A stretch of 64,000 nucleotides of DNA from Aphrophora alni (GCA_963513935.1 OY740765.1:120161362-120225361), one strand, 5' to 3'. Positions 1-10,533 are shown, numbered from the stretch's first letter. The notes: generated by a model from the letters alone, not told the origin. Numbers and translations: made by a program.

Positions 1-684
1 CCATTGTATGTTGTATCGCCTCATCAAAGTTCCAATGTCTGACTCTGATTTCAATAAAGAACTAAGTTGCATTAAACAAATAGCTATTAATAATGAATAT
101 GACGTAAATATTATTAATAAAATGTTAAAGAAAAAACTTAAGATGAGTGCAAGGCAACTTATTTTTCCAACTTTAGATAAAATAGCGCTAAATGGTGGAA
201 AGTTTACTATCTAGGAAATGTTAGCCAAAAAGTTGGAAATATTTTAAATAAAGAAACAGAGTGAAGGCCGGTATTTTATTGCAGTAATAGTTTAGGTAAG
301 ATTTTAAATAATTCTAAAGATAAAATTAACAAAATGTGGAGAAGTGGTGTATATAAGATAACTTGCAAAATCTGCAATTCAGGTTGTGTAGGTGAAACAG
401 GACGTAATTTTAACTATAGATTAAGTGAACATGAAACAAGTTGGCGGTTAGGATATGAAGATTCCAGTTTTTCAAATCATTTAAGAATGCATCAAGTGTC
501 TGATTTTAATTCGAGTGTAGATTTTAAAATATTACATTTTGATAATAAAGGTAGGAAATTTAATGCTTTGGAGAGCTTAGAAGTTAAAAGAATAAGATAC
601 TGTAATCCTAATTTAGTTTTAAATGACCAGTTAGATTTGTATAATTCTCCCATAGTAAAACCTTTAAAAGTTATCTATACCTAG
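1..684 (+). pseudogene. Penelope-like element, C-terminal linker and GIY-YIG endonuclease domain (5'-truncated by window edge)
   Basis: Two reading frames belong to one broken gene. Frame one (8-214) matches the linker between reverse transcriptase and endonuclease of Penelope-like retroelements, with a VPMSDSDFNKEL segment followed by a K-rich stretch. Frame two (334-684) carries a GIY-YIG nuclease signature: GVYKIT, then a C-x2-C pair, CVGETGR and a conserved RLSEH segment. A stop after GGKFTI and a frame change near 215-330 separate them, so the gene is dead. The reverse transcriptase would lie to the left of the window. In this family the GIY-YIG domain nicks the target DNA to prime reverse transcription. 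The family call rests on motif recognition; an exact clade cannot be given. The fragment abuts the Tigger transposase remnant with only about 15-30 bases between. Confidence 0.8.
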
Positions 685-699
685 AACAATTAACTGGTT

Positions 700-2246
700 T
701 TCCCATTCTGTATTGAGACTCGATAAAGGAGTAAGCGTAAATACAATTCCATTGGATCTCAGAGTTGGAAGAAGTACGATTGGTGATTGGAAAAAGAAGA
801 GAGGAGAAATTGAGTCTTGGTGTTTGAAAAGACTTTGTACAGATTCGTTAAAAGAACGGAAAAACATGAAAGAAAGTGAATTTCTTGAGATGAGTGAGGC
901 TCTCTACTTATGGTTTCGACAGCAGAGAGAAAAAGGTACGTCAATGTCAGGACCAATCCTACAGGAAAAAGCTCTTCAGTTAAATGAAAAGCTTAATAAA
1001 GAAAGAGAGACAACATTTGTAGCTAGCATTGGTTGGCTTGATCAATGGAAGAAGCGGTACAGGGTAAGACAGTTAAGCATATGAGGTGAAAAACGTTCCG
1101 GTGACAATGAGAGTGTCTTGAAATTTAAGGAAAACTTTCAACAGTTTATTGAAAGTGAAGGACTTTCTGGCGACCAAATTTACAATTGTGACGAGACCGG
1201 GGTAAATTTTCGTATGTTACCTGAAAAAAGCTTGGCTTCAAAACATGAGAAATCTGCCCTGGGTTACAAACGGAGCAAGGAAAGCGTTACGGTAATGGCC
1301 TGCAGCAATACAACTGGTGAGCATAAGTTAAAACTTTGCTTAATTGGAAAAGCTAAAAAGCCACATGCTTTCAAGCATGTGAAAAATATGAATGAACTGC
1401 CAGTATGGTACACAAACCAATCTAATGGAAGGAACAATTTTCAAAGATTTGTTTTATAACCAATTTGTCCCATCTGTAGAAGGGTTTTTAAAATCAAAAA
1501 AGCTCTAAAGGAAAGCCATTTTGATTTTACACAATGCTACCTCACACCCGGATGCTGAAGAGCTGATTGATGGCGATATAAAAACTATGTTTTTGCCACC
1601 TAATGTTACTGCACTGTGTCAGCCTATGGACCAAGGTGTCCTAGCGGCAATGAAAAAAGATACCGCCGCAAACTTCTTTCCATACTTGTGACAGCGATTG
1701 AAGAAGGCCAAGAACTAGTGACTAGGCTGAAAAATATTGACTCGTTAGACGTTATTGGATGGATTGCTGCATCTTGGGATGAATTGGAGCCAATAACATT
1801 AGTGCGATCTTGGAAAAAATTACTTGACCATTCTGGGAATTCGTTCACTGATGTCTCTAAGGAGGAAGATACAGCCCTGGTCGATTTGATAAAGAAAATT
1901 CCCGGATGTGAAAATGCCAGTGATGGTGATGTAGGGGAATGGAAGGAACAGGATGCAACAGAGAATCTTCTTTCTGATGACGAAATTGTCGAGATGGTTA
2001 AATAAAAAGAACAAACTGAAGAAAACGAATCAGAAGATGAAGACACATCTAACAATGTGGAAGAACAGAAAATGAGCCACAGTGAAGGGTTAAAAGCTGT
2101 GGAAGGTCCCCTACGATATTTTGAGCAGCAAGGAGCTTTCCCCAATGGATATATTGTTCCTCCGCCGTCTTCGAGATGAAGCTGCCAAACGCAGAGTTCA
2201 GTGCGAGAAACAATTAAGCATTAAGAACTTTTTTGGCAAAAAATGA
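700..2246 (+). pseudogene. Tigger/jerky-type (pogo superfamily) transposase, 5'-truncated and disrupted
   Basis: Three reading frames in order resemble a Tigger/jerky transposase. 713-1084 has the helix-turn-helix DNA-binding part (RLDKGVSVNTI, VGRSTIGDWKKKR) and the CENP-B-type second half (SIGWLDQWKKRY). 1118-1459 starts the DDE domain, with the first catalytic Asp in YNCDETG (codon 1190-1192). About 1520-2246 holds the rest: an ILHNATSHP segment, [15 protein letters not shown] and a C-terminal FFGKK tail. Lesions include a TGA at 1082-1084, frame changes near 1450 and 1650, a TAA at 2003-2005 and another frame change near 2140. The second catalytic Asp, expected in the LDNAPSHP-like motif, is His here. 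The first roughly 20 residues are missing. This copy cannot encode active transposase. Confidence 0.85.
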
Positions 2247-2514
2247 CATAAGTTTTGTATATGATTACTGTACCATACTTGGTTTTTCTTTCTGACACAT
2301 AGAGTAAATGTATTTTGTATCTATAGTACATACAGGTAAATTTATACAGTATTTGTTTTTATTGAGTAAGCTACAAAGCATTTGTTGTACTGTATTGTAA
2401 TATCAATATAAATAAACTGTATAAACATGTTAATAAGCCTAGAAAAAAAGAAGCTCCTTTTTTGTGCCCTTATTCCCGATAACCCGGCATTTCACAAACT
2501 CGGCACACTTCCGG

Positions 2515-2547
2515 TCTACATTACGCTGAGTTTGTGGGGCTATACTG
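2515..2547 (+). repeat. 3' terminal inverted repeat of the Tigger element, followed by TA
   Basis: About 270 bases after the transposase stop the sequence ends in an ACGCTGAGTTTGTGGGGCTA stretch and CTG, then TA at 2548-2549. Read inward on the minus strand this begins CAGTATAGCCCCAC, which fits Tigger/pogo ends that start with CAGT and insert at TA. The matching 5' end was not found because the 5' part of the element is missing. The element boundary is therefore supported on the right side only. Confidence 0.6.
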
Positions 2548-2549
2548 TA

Positions 2550-3364
2550 TAAGGTATAAACACTTATACTGTTTGCGCCATTTTAAGATATGCTTTTATA
2601 TGGTAACCTATTTCTAAAATATACACAATTAACAGCTCCATTATTTGGGCTATGTTACGAGAGGCATTGATAATTTTGGTGTCATCACATTTTTTATTTA
2701 ATTTACAAATACTCTTTTAGTTATGCAATTTCTAAACAGACTTATACATTTTAGATATATTGTGTAAACTCCTTTGTACAGAATATTTTTCAACAACTAA
2801 AAAATGCTTATGTTTAAAATAAATTTAAACTTTTTTCAATACTACACTGATTTCTAAGTTTTATTCCAACTGCATAAATAAGGCTAATGAAATCTTGAAG
2901 TTAAAAAAGTATCTCTAACAAAACTGTAGCAATCACAATTGACTCATTTCACTGTACTGGAATATAAATGTTGTTTTTTATGAATTATTTTTCAAAATAT
3001 ACAATTTGTCATTTTATATCACTATTTAACCATGATATTAACCAATTTAAATGTCTCGGAAAAAGTTGCCAGGATGCATAGTTTAGGCACAAATTGGATT
3101 TCAAAAATGACCTGATGATGGCTTTATGCTAAAACTTTCAATTTATTTATATTTACTATTATTATATACTATTTCTATCAGTGGTACCACATTAGGGGTA
3201 AAATTTGGGGCCCAAATGTTTAAAATCTGGAAATATTAATTTTCTAAAAATTTCAAAAAAATATTTATTTGTTGGACCGTGAAAAAACCAAACTACTTAT
3301 AGTCTATATAATCGCATAAATGTTGGAGAGTATGAGGGGCCCATGGAAGGGTAGAAGTGTGGGA
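2550..3364. other. AT-rich intergenic or intronic DNA with a degenerate retroelement-tail motif
   Basis: No coding exon or complete element is seen. At 3112-3134 there is CTGATGA, a short hairpin (TGGC, TTTAT, GCTA) and AAAC. This resembles the tails of insect retroelements, with the ribozyme-like core degenerate (G missing before AAA). The rest is unremarkable AT-rich sequence. Confidence 0.4.
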
Positions 3365-4039
3365 ACATTGAAGTCCTTCTTCTCCTTTCTGTGTGTAGGT
3401 ATGTGTAAGTTATAATCCAAGATTGTTATAAACTTATATTAATTAATACTAAACTTATTCAACTTACACATACCCACACTCAGAAAGGAGAAGGATTCAA
3501 AATTCCTTGATACCAGCTGCACGCCCCTTGATATCTCCAGATTATTCCATGATTTTTGTTATAGAGATATATTTTTATCATGAGATATTTTGACACGTCT
3601 TCTACGCTTACAGTAGTTTCATTGTTGTTAAGATTTTTAGAATACATTCAACATTCCTACAGTAATGTTAGATGTAGTATCTACAGTATGCAATTTTCTT
3701 ATATTTTACAACGTCAAAGCTCTTCCTATTTATCAAAATGAAATAAACAAGGTATACTTACATAAACTAAAAGTTTCAATATTACTCACCATTCCAATCA
3801 TATAAATTGTCCCACTATTAGGAATGTTAAACGTATAGACTTTGTACAGTCAAATTTGGGATCATCTCATTGTTGTTATTGGGCTAATGTTTTATCTGAA
3901 GTTCTCATCTCTCTAATATTTTATACTCTTTTACAGACTTGTGTATTATTAAATTAAAATTTGTGGCCAAAGTATAGGTTTTAAAGAATATTTGTAAAGG
4001 ACATGTATTGTCTAGATCAATGTTTTGTACAATTTAAAC
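3365..4039 (+). repeat. Long dispersed repeat, copy 1, left part, starting with a hairpin
   Basis: This segment matches, on the opposite strand, 21830-22590 of the same window. It begins with a hairpin: arms at about 3378-3411 and 3461-3494, core GTGTGTAGGTATGTGTAAGT, around a 49-base loop that contains CCAAGATTGTTATAAAC. Downstream it shares many blocks with copy 2, for example the block ending CAATGTTTTGTACAATTTAAAC at 4018-4039. The repeat then stops abruptly and resumes at 8394, so a 4.35 kb insertion splits it. No coding capacity was seen. Confidence 0.75.
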
Positions 4040-5253
4040 TGATACCAAGGATTATTGTTTTTATAAAGATGTAAGAATTATTGGAACCAGATTGGTAACA
4101 TGTTTAAAATAAAAGGAAGCAATTTCTAAACAGTGCTGAAATTTATTAACGCTGGAATAAATTGACCATTCACAAAAGTAAATATCAGCTAACAATTAGT
4201 CTATTAACAAATGCTTATTAATAAACAAGTTTTGAATGATTACATGCCCTTAATAAAAGTTTACAATTAATTTAATCTCCCCCCCCCCCATACAAACTGT
4301 TACAGATGAAATTTTAAAGAGTAAAATAGATTTGTAAAAAATTTTTTTTAATTATTGAAAATAAATTTAAGTTCAAAGTGTATATTAAATCTAACAAGTT
4401 TTCATCATTAAATTGCTTATAAATTATTACAATTTTATTTATTAAATTTCTTAAATACTAAGTTGGCCAACTAATAATAAAAAAAAAATTAGTTTATTAT
4501 ATAAAAAGAAAATTAAATTTTTATTGACGTCAATATATTTATTTTAATTTTGAAAAATAACCCCTTTGGGATCGTGGGGCCGAAAAATTTGCATGCTGTC
4601 CCATCCTATAATTAATTTAAAATTTGTACATACTGTTTCATCAAGAATAGTCACCAAGATGAAGTCACTTTATTACGCCTTATTTTTTTTATTAAAGTTT
4701 TTTTTAAGAGACACAGCTAAAGTTCATTTTTGATAACATGAGGCACATTTCAAAAAGATTTTTTTTTTTATAAGTTGAGCTCTTATGAGCTAGGATGTCC
4801 TGAGTTGTGTTTCAACTTGCTTTTTGTCCTGGCCTTGAACCAGCATTTGCTGCACAAAAAAAAGTGACTTGTTAAAAGAGGTTTAGGCAACCTTATACAG
4901 GTTCTTTAACCCCTTAACTGCTGGCTTTTTAAGGCCTAGTCCCTTGTCACTCCTGGGTTTTTTGGCTTATTTTTTATAATGTACTAGCAACTTAAAAAAT
5001 CGTATAAAATAGTATATAATGACTAGGGTTATAATATTTCTTGGTTATAATATATGTTGGTTTTCAAAAAGGGGGGGGGGTGTAAAAAGAGTGTTGTGAG
5101 GGGAGGGAGGGGGTGTACTATAAGACTAAGATAATTATAATAAACCAAAGAATACTCACCATCAAAAGTAAAAACAGAATTTATATTGAACACGTTTAGA
5201 TATTTTCAATAAAAATAAAATAATAAATATTTACAAAAGCACATAAGTCAAGT

Positions 5254-7128
5254 TCAGAAGTGTTTGAGTTCGTGGTAATCAGCAAAGCACTCAATCAAAC
5301 ACAGTCCAACATCACACTCATTGCACTGATAGCGTGTGTCTTTCCTTTTTTGTTCACGGCGCTTTGTTGACCGACAAACATGACACTTGCGCTGGGAATT
5401 TTTCTTTTGAAGAGTTCCTGGGACAAGTGCAGGGTAGTGTCGCTGTGTCAAGCGAAGTGGATTTTCACCTAGAGAGGGACGACCCCCTTTCACTTTACGA
5501 GGCAGAGAGTTTTGTTCTATGAGTTGCCGAGTAACTTCCAAATGAAATTCTTGCAGTGTAGGCTTCTTTCCTGTTTTTGATAAATATATGGCATGGGCAT
5601 TGAGCATAGAAATATCTAAGAAATGAAAAAATACCTTTTTATACCACTTTGTTGTTCTACGTACACACTCTAGATTAGCCAGCATCATGTCTGATCTATC
5701 GACTGAGCCCATGTTACTGTTATACTCATGTATACATTTAGGCTTTTTTATAGGCTCCTTTGTCTTGTGATGAATTTTCCCTGTTTCCACCATGTCATCA
5801 GTGTGTTCAGAAGATAAGAGAACTACTTCTCTCTTATCAGCCCACCTTACTGCCATGATTTTCCCATCATGCACAACTTCCCTTTCTCCAGCTTCAAGTA
5901 CCTTTTCAAATGTAGGCATACCAAGTCTGTTACACTTTACTGTTCTGCACGCATTTGTCTTGTTGTCATGAAGATAAGTAAACAGGTCAGGGCTGGTGTA
6001 CCAGTTATCTATATAGAGACAGTGCCCTTTATTCAAATACTTTTGCATAAAAGTAGTCACAATGGCAGATGAAATTCCCAAATCTTCTGTGTTATTATAT
6101 TCAGTGTCCTTCCCAGTGTACACCAGAATATCCAGGACGTATCCAGTCTCACAATCACAAATTAGAAACATTTTTATGCCAAATCGATGTCTCTTTGACG
6201 GGATGAATTGCTTGAAGCCTAAACGCCCCTTGAAAAGCAGTAAGCTTTCGTCTTTACAAATATTTCTAAAAGGTGTAAAGTTTTGTATAAACACATCTCG
6301 AAACATGTCAACAATGTGTTTCACTTTAGTTAGTTTTCCATGTGCTAATGGTTGTGTACTATCGTGAAAGTGTAACAGACGTTTTATGTTCAAAAACCTG
6401 TCTCTTGCCATCAACTCAGGAATTGGGTTTTTATGTAATGCGTCGTTAGACCAATAATCAAGGAGGTTTATTTTTTTGTTTTGCACCATCAGAAAGGAAA
6501 TTGCAAAAAATAACTTAATTTCTTTATTGGTTACTGGGACCCATGTTTTTAGTCTTGACTTATCGGAAGGTTGTGCATTGAGCACAACATAATCAAAGTT
6601 GTTATTAGTTTGCAGGACAATGTAATCTATGATCTCTTCGGTTACTATCTTTTCAAAACAAAATAGCTCAGAGCATGGTTCAGGATAATTTTCAGAACCA
6701 ACAACTCCACTTTGGTCATCACGGAATAGAAAATTGTTTGGCGTAAAAGTACTATTTTGCCAATTGTGGGGATATTTTGAAGATTTCTTTTTCGGGTTAG
6801 AATTGTGTTTGTTTTTTGGAAGAGGTCTTTTCTTTTTAGGAATAAAAACCTTTTTCTTTGTAGTTTTTTGCTTTTTATCAGTACGAGTATTTTTTATATT
6901 TGATTTTCTTTTATTACTGGTAGAAGTACTTGGACCTTGTTCTACTAAAGGCCCATTATCATCGCTACTGCTTACCTCATGTAATACATCAGGCTCGCTC
7001 TCGCTTGGAATCTCGAACTCGCTTGCATCACTGTTATTGGAAAAGTCACTGTGTTCAACTCCGAATTCTGAACTAGGTTCGTCTAAATATCGCCTAATAA
7101 AATATTCATCATCATTTTGTCCTGCCAT
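5254..7128 (-). CDS. piggyBac transposase, apparently intact (624 aa)
   Basis: Cut-and-paste DNA transposase that excises and inserts at TTAA. The frame runs without stop from ATG at 7128 (MAGQNDDEYF); upstream codons in the same frame begin with TTG, not ATG, so this start is preferred. Order of parts: an acidic and Ser-rich N-terminus (about residues 1-60), a Lys-rich basic stretch (about 65-115), the piggyBac core with conserved Asp residues in LICDCETGYV (D325) and LYIDNWYTSPDLF (D374), then VRWADKREVVLLSS and GSVDRSDMM, and a C-terminal Cys/His-rich zinc-binding domain (CHVC, YQCNECDVGLCLIECF, DYHELKHF). About 600 aa is normal for the family. No frameshift or internal stop was seen. Which Asp residues are catalytic follows family knowledge, not a test. 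It may be functional. Confidence 0.93.
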   Translation of the reverse strand: MAGQNDDEYFIRRYLDEPSSEFGVEHSDFSNNSDASEFEIPSESEPDVLHEVSSSDDNGPLVEQGPSTSTSNKRKSNIKNTRTDKKQKTTKKKVFIPKKKRPLPKNKHNSNPKKKSSKYPHNWQNSTFTPNNFLFRDDQSGVVGSENYPEPCSELFCFEKIVTEEIIDYIVLQTNNNFDYVVLNAQPSDKSRLKTWVPVTNKEIKLFFAISFLMVQNKKINLLDYWSNDALHKNPIPELMARDRFLNIKRLLHFHDSTQPLAHGKLTKVKHIVDMFRDVFIQNFTPFRNICKDESLLLFKGRLGFKQFIPSKRHRFGIKMFLICDCETGYVLDILVYTGKDTEYNNTEDLGISSAIVTTFMQKYLNKGHCLYIDNWYTSPDLFTYLHDNKTNACRTVKCNRLGMPTFEKVLEAGEREVVHDGKIMAVRWADKREVVLLSSEHTDDMVETGKIHHKTKEPIKKPKCIHEYNSNMGSVDRSDMMLANLECVRRTTKWYKKVFFHFLDISMLNAHAIYLSKTGKKPTLQEFHLEVTRQLIEQNSLPRKVKGGRPSLGENPLRLTQRHYPALVPGTLQKKNSQRKCHVCRSTKRREQKRKDTRYQCNECDVGLCLIECFADYHELKHF

Positions 7129-7441
7129 AATAACCACACACAATAACAAACACGTTTCACAAACAATTCAATAAATTAGTCTTCTATAACTATAACAAAC
7201 TACAAAGCACAAAGTTTTATTATAAAACAAACAGAAATCACAACATAACAGATGCCAGATTGGCCTCAAACTGTGCGAGAGGGAAAGGGCGAGGCAATGG
7301 AACACAAGGAGGTGCAGCTACTCCCCCCCTCCTGCAAAAGTTGTAAACAACGAGTGTCAGATTACAGTGCAAGCCAGTCTACAGTGAAGCAGACAACAGT
7401 CACGTCCAAATTATCGTCGGTTTCGGCATAAAACACGAGGA

Positions 7442-7451
7442 GTATATATAC
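7442..7451 (-). promoter_or_regulatory. TATA-like box upstream of the piggyBac transposase
   Basis: A GTATATATAC palindrome lies about 315 bases upstream of the transposase ATG and about 65 bases inside the right terminal repeat. That is a plausible core promoter position for an autonomous element. It is symmetrical, so it gives no direction. There is no evidence beyond sequence and position. Confidence 0.3.
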
Positions 7452-8393
7452 GCCAATAGCAGTTACCCGGTTCTGTGTTACGGACTTATATCTACGTCTA
7501 CAGCAGTTAAGGGGTTAACAAGATTTTTTTTTATATGTAATGAAGTTAGGTTGAAATTAGTTAAAAGAAAAAAATATTTTCACAATTACAAAATGTCTTC
7601 AAAAGGAAATTAGAAAATAAGTTTTTATTAATAAAGAAACCAATATAGCTCGGTCTTTGTCTGAAATCCAAAACTGGTACAAATTGCAAGAAAATAGAAA
7701 ATAAAAGATTTTAATTAAGATGAAAGATTGATTAATTAATTCTTTGATTTTATGATTATCTTAAAGATTATAATTTGATTTTTGTTAATTTTTTAAATGA
7801 AAAATGGTTACTTTACTTTTATAAGAAATTATGTTTTTTAAAAGAAATTACTGACAATTCAAAGAAAATTAATTATGATTAAACTATTTCTAGACAATAC
7901 ATGACTGCAATTAAAATTAAAAGATATAGACATAAATAAATTAACATGGTCAATTTAATCTTGTTACCTGGAGTTGTGTTTCAAAAGCTTACGAGCCTTT
8001 TGCGTGAAAGATAATAATCCAAGAAGACCATTCGCCGAGTTACGCATTATGCACTTACGAGCCTTTAAATTTTGTACATATTCAGACTGATTTTAACAAA
8101 TGAATTTTGAAGAAAAGCCGATATAATTTAAATAAAGAAAAGTTAACTTGAAGTTTTACATGATGTAACTATATTGAGATACGACTAGACGGCTTTAGAG
8201 CTATGAACTGACTTGAATTATTCAAGATTGTCCAGGGTTAAGGTCTAATTGGCAGATCGCGCGACATCGTTTCCAGAGCTGCCCACCAGATGGTAGCATT
8301 ATGCAGGGGAAGTTTACTAAACATTTTAATTTAATCTGCCTTGTTGGCAAGTCAAGTTTTACGTTTATTTTGCTTTGTTTAGCTGGCGTTACA

Positions 8394-9070
8394 AAACATA
8401 TAGAAATTTAAATTTCTAGTATAAAACATAAATAATGTATAGTCAGCATGTTACTCTTATTATGTTAACATTTTGAGATTTTTAGTTTATTATTAGTTTT
8501 TAAGTATTTTTAAATAGTTAATACGTCTTATTAAACACATTATCTTAGATATTTTTAAAAGGACTTGATGAGTGTAAATTTCAAAATTTATTATATAATG
8601 TGGGTTTTTGTTTTAAGACTTTTTCAAACTTGTCAATATTAGCATTTTTTAATGACCTATTCTAAAGTAAACCAATATATTTAGCTTTTTTCATGTATCT
8701 TATATAAAATTTTAAACACAACAATTAATATCTCTTGAAAAAAATTGATTATAAGCCAAATTTAGCTAATAATTGCACTTTTATAATTCATGTTATAAAA
8801 CAAAACAGTACTTTCATATTTAAGATTTATTTAAGCCTACCAGATATACTGCATCAGCAGATATTTGAAATAGTTGTTGACAACTATATTACCTAGTTTA
8901 GTGCAATGAATCTTAGAAGGGACCAAATTATTCAAAATATCTCAATAGGATGTACAAGTAAAACTAATCTTAAGTCCAGTTTTGACTGTCAAAATACCTA
9001 AGTACTCAATTATGAGTTAATCTAGAGCCTTCAAAAACAATATTGTTTTAAAAAGGTCGTCAAAATTGAA
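8394..9070 (+). repeat. Long dispersed repeat, copy 1, right part
   Basis: Continuation of the repeat that begins at 3365, after the 4.35 kb insertion. It matches 21085-21830 on the opposite strand in many blocks, for example AATGACCTATTCTAAAGTAA near 8650 and the block ending CAATATTG near 9048. No long reading frame is present. Confidence 0.7.
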
Positions 9071-9109
9071 ATACATAGAATTACAACTTAAAACAAATCT
9101 TTTGTCCAG

Positions 9110-9335
9110 TTTTGAAGTACTACACATCAGTCTTGACAAAAATTAAAAAATCTTACATTTCAGGCAGAATTTCAAGATTTCAATGAAATTAACAAAAATA
9201 TGTATATTTGTTTTTTTCATTATGTATCTTACACAAAATCTTAATCACAACACAAAGTTGGCTAATAATAGAACTTTTATAATTCAAGTTATAAAACAAA
9301 AAAGTTATCCCTTTATATTGAATAAAAATAAAATT
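9110..9335 (+). repeat. Partial tandem duplication of the long repeat
   Basis: The stretch with ATGTATCTTACACAAAATCT and the following GCTAATAATAGAACTTTTAT repeats, at lower identity, the segment at about 8690-8830 of the same repeat copy. The part just before it (TCTTGACAAAAATTAAAAAA) matches a segment near 21540 in copy 2. Copy 1 therefore has an internal duplication. Confidence 0.5.
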
Positions 9336-9814
9336 ATCGTACAAATTTTTATTTTTTGTAAGCAGTCAAAACTGAACAATTTTACTCATTCTGAAAACTA
9401 TTAGGGTATAAACAGCTATTTTAAGTTGTCAAAACTGTACAATTTTAGGTAAGTTTCATTCAGAAAAAACTTAAACAGCCTAAATTTATCATTTAAGTAG
9501 TTTCAATTTTACGCAAAAATACTTAATATTTGGGAATAAACAATATAAATAAGTTTACTGTTTACTTTTTAAGACTGTAAGAGTTATTGGGCTAATATTT
9601 TAACTATACAGACTACATATATATCTGAAATTCAAATCTAACATTTTGATGTATAGACTAGTCGCAACTGTTGTCTGAAGAAGGCATGTATAAATCTGAA
9701 AATCTATATAATACAATATAAACAGTAGCCAATTTGGTAGGCAAATTTACTGTTTATCTTAAATTTTAATCATAATCTCAAGGTTGTCCAACTATCTTAA
9801 GATTAACACATTCG
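9336..9814. other. AT-rich DNA with a retroelement-tail-like motif
   Basis: No gene is seen. Around 9670-9700 a TCTGAAGAAGGC...TCTGAAAATC pattern resembles degraded insect retroelement tails. Part of 9580-9620 (TTATTGGGCTAATATTTTA) resembles 3878-3896 in the long repeat. Confidence 0.35.
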
Positions 9815-10105
9815 GTGTGGGCCACGGCCCGGGCCGTAGTTCATCCTAATCAATTAGACACAAAGTGTTTAATGTTTGATGACAAGAGGAAACAATATGA
9901 CGCAGGATGGAGACCTATAGGTGGTTTATTTAAGCTGAAAGACAATAATGATGCTGTGACAAAAGAATATCTCGAATCGTTAATTCCAGTTAAACTTAGT
10001 AGCAGCTACGACTTTAATAAGTATCGGTTAAACGATATTGGTTCATCGTTAGACGACGGGGACAGTCTAAACTTGAAATATGCAAATATTCGTTTAAAGT
10101 ACTAA
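9815..10105 (+). pseudogene. Fragment of a virus- or Polinton-like structural protein with repeated DAVTKEYL-type motifs
   Basis: An open frame of about 96 codons ends at 10105 with TAA; it opens on GTG, so no true start is seen. It holds two related segments, LKDNNDAVTKEYLESLIP and RLNDIGSSLDDGDSLNLKY. Both fit the short repeat (xxNDAVTKxYV) common in fibre-like structural proteins of phages and of eukaryotic double-stranded DNA viruses and Polintons. The frame is GC-richer than its surroundings and starts abruptly after AT-rich repeat DNA, so it looks like an inserted fragment. The family is suggested by motif recollection only. No polymerase, integrase or capsid gene is next to it. Confidence 0.4.
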
Positions 10106-10109
10106 TCTG

Positions 10110-10533
10110 ATATGTGAAGATAAGCTTGAAGCTTGAAGATAATATGTAGCTGTAATCAATGAACAAACATTCAAACTCAGTTGTGTCTGGAAGCATCATG
10201 TTTTTCTTCAAAATCTTTTTGAAATTGATGTCATTGATGTTTTTACATTCACATGTTTGTGACTATATTTTGAATACATCTTCAAGACTTTGATAGTGCT
10301 GTCAATGATGGCGAAACATGTATAGTTTAGAGAAAAATAATTAAAGTGCCAAGAGGATGGTAAGTTGCAAACTACTTAAAAACTACTTTTTACCATTAAA
10401 CATCTTTTTATTTTTGTTCTGAGGGTTGATTAAAATAAGTTTATAATGGCTATAATACATCAATGAATCTAAATCCCCATCCCGAACAATACATACATGT
10501 GTTATATATCAGTGTTATCAGTGTTTTACTTAC
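10110..10533. other. Presumed intron of the CRAL-TRIO-like gene, with a retroelement-tail motif
   Basis: No coding exon was recognised. The stretch near 10295-10322 (CTGTCAATGATGGCGAAACA) resembles the 3' tails of insect LINEs or Penelope-like elements. The GTAAGT donor of the minus-strand exon ends at 10533. Confidence 0.4.

Larger units (their letters stand above)
4910..7514 (-). mobile_element. Complete piggyBac element with TTAA target-site duplications
   Basis: The 2605-bp element is bounded by TTAA at 4906-4909 and 7515-7518. Its terminal inverted repeats both read CCCCTTAACTGCTG from the outside in: 14 of 14 bases identical, diverging after that. It contains a single uninterrupted transposase gene on the minus strand (5254-7128). 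Matched termini, intact target sites and an open reading frame together point to a recent insertion. It sits inside a 1.7 kb insertion that itself splits an older repeat. Confidence 0.93.
4040..8393. mobile_element. 4.35 kb insertion splitting the long repeat; carries a nested piggyBac
   Basis: Comparison with the uninterrupted inverted copy (21085-22590) shows that 4040-8393 is extra DNA. The insertion begins TGATACC, ends GTTACA, and has AAAC on both sides (4036-4039 and 8394-8397). TG...CA ends with a 4-bp duplication would fit an LTR or a solo LTR, but I cannot find two matching LTRs or retroviral genes, so the class is open. Without the piggyBac (4910-7514 plus one TTAA) the insertion is about 1.75 kb. 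The flanking parts 4040-4905 and 7519-8393 contain no recognisable gene. They include a poly-C tract near 4278 and a GC-richer patch near 8250-8310. Confidence 0.55.

Noticed and set aside
1624..2145. 173-codon minus-strand open frame
   Set aside because: Shadow of the Tigger transposase reading on the plus strand; Ser-rich composition with no conserved pattern.
6734..7174. 146-codon plus-strand open frame
   Set aside because: Antisense shadow of the Lys/Ser-rich N-terminus of the piggyBac transposase.
8250..8310. GC-richer patch (GATCGCGCGACATCG, GCATTATGCAGGGG) examined as a tRNA or SINE promoter
   Set aside because: No cloverleaf and no convincing A and B boxes could be drawn.
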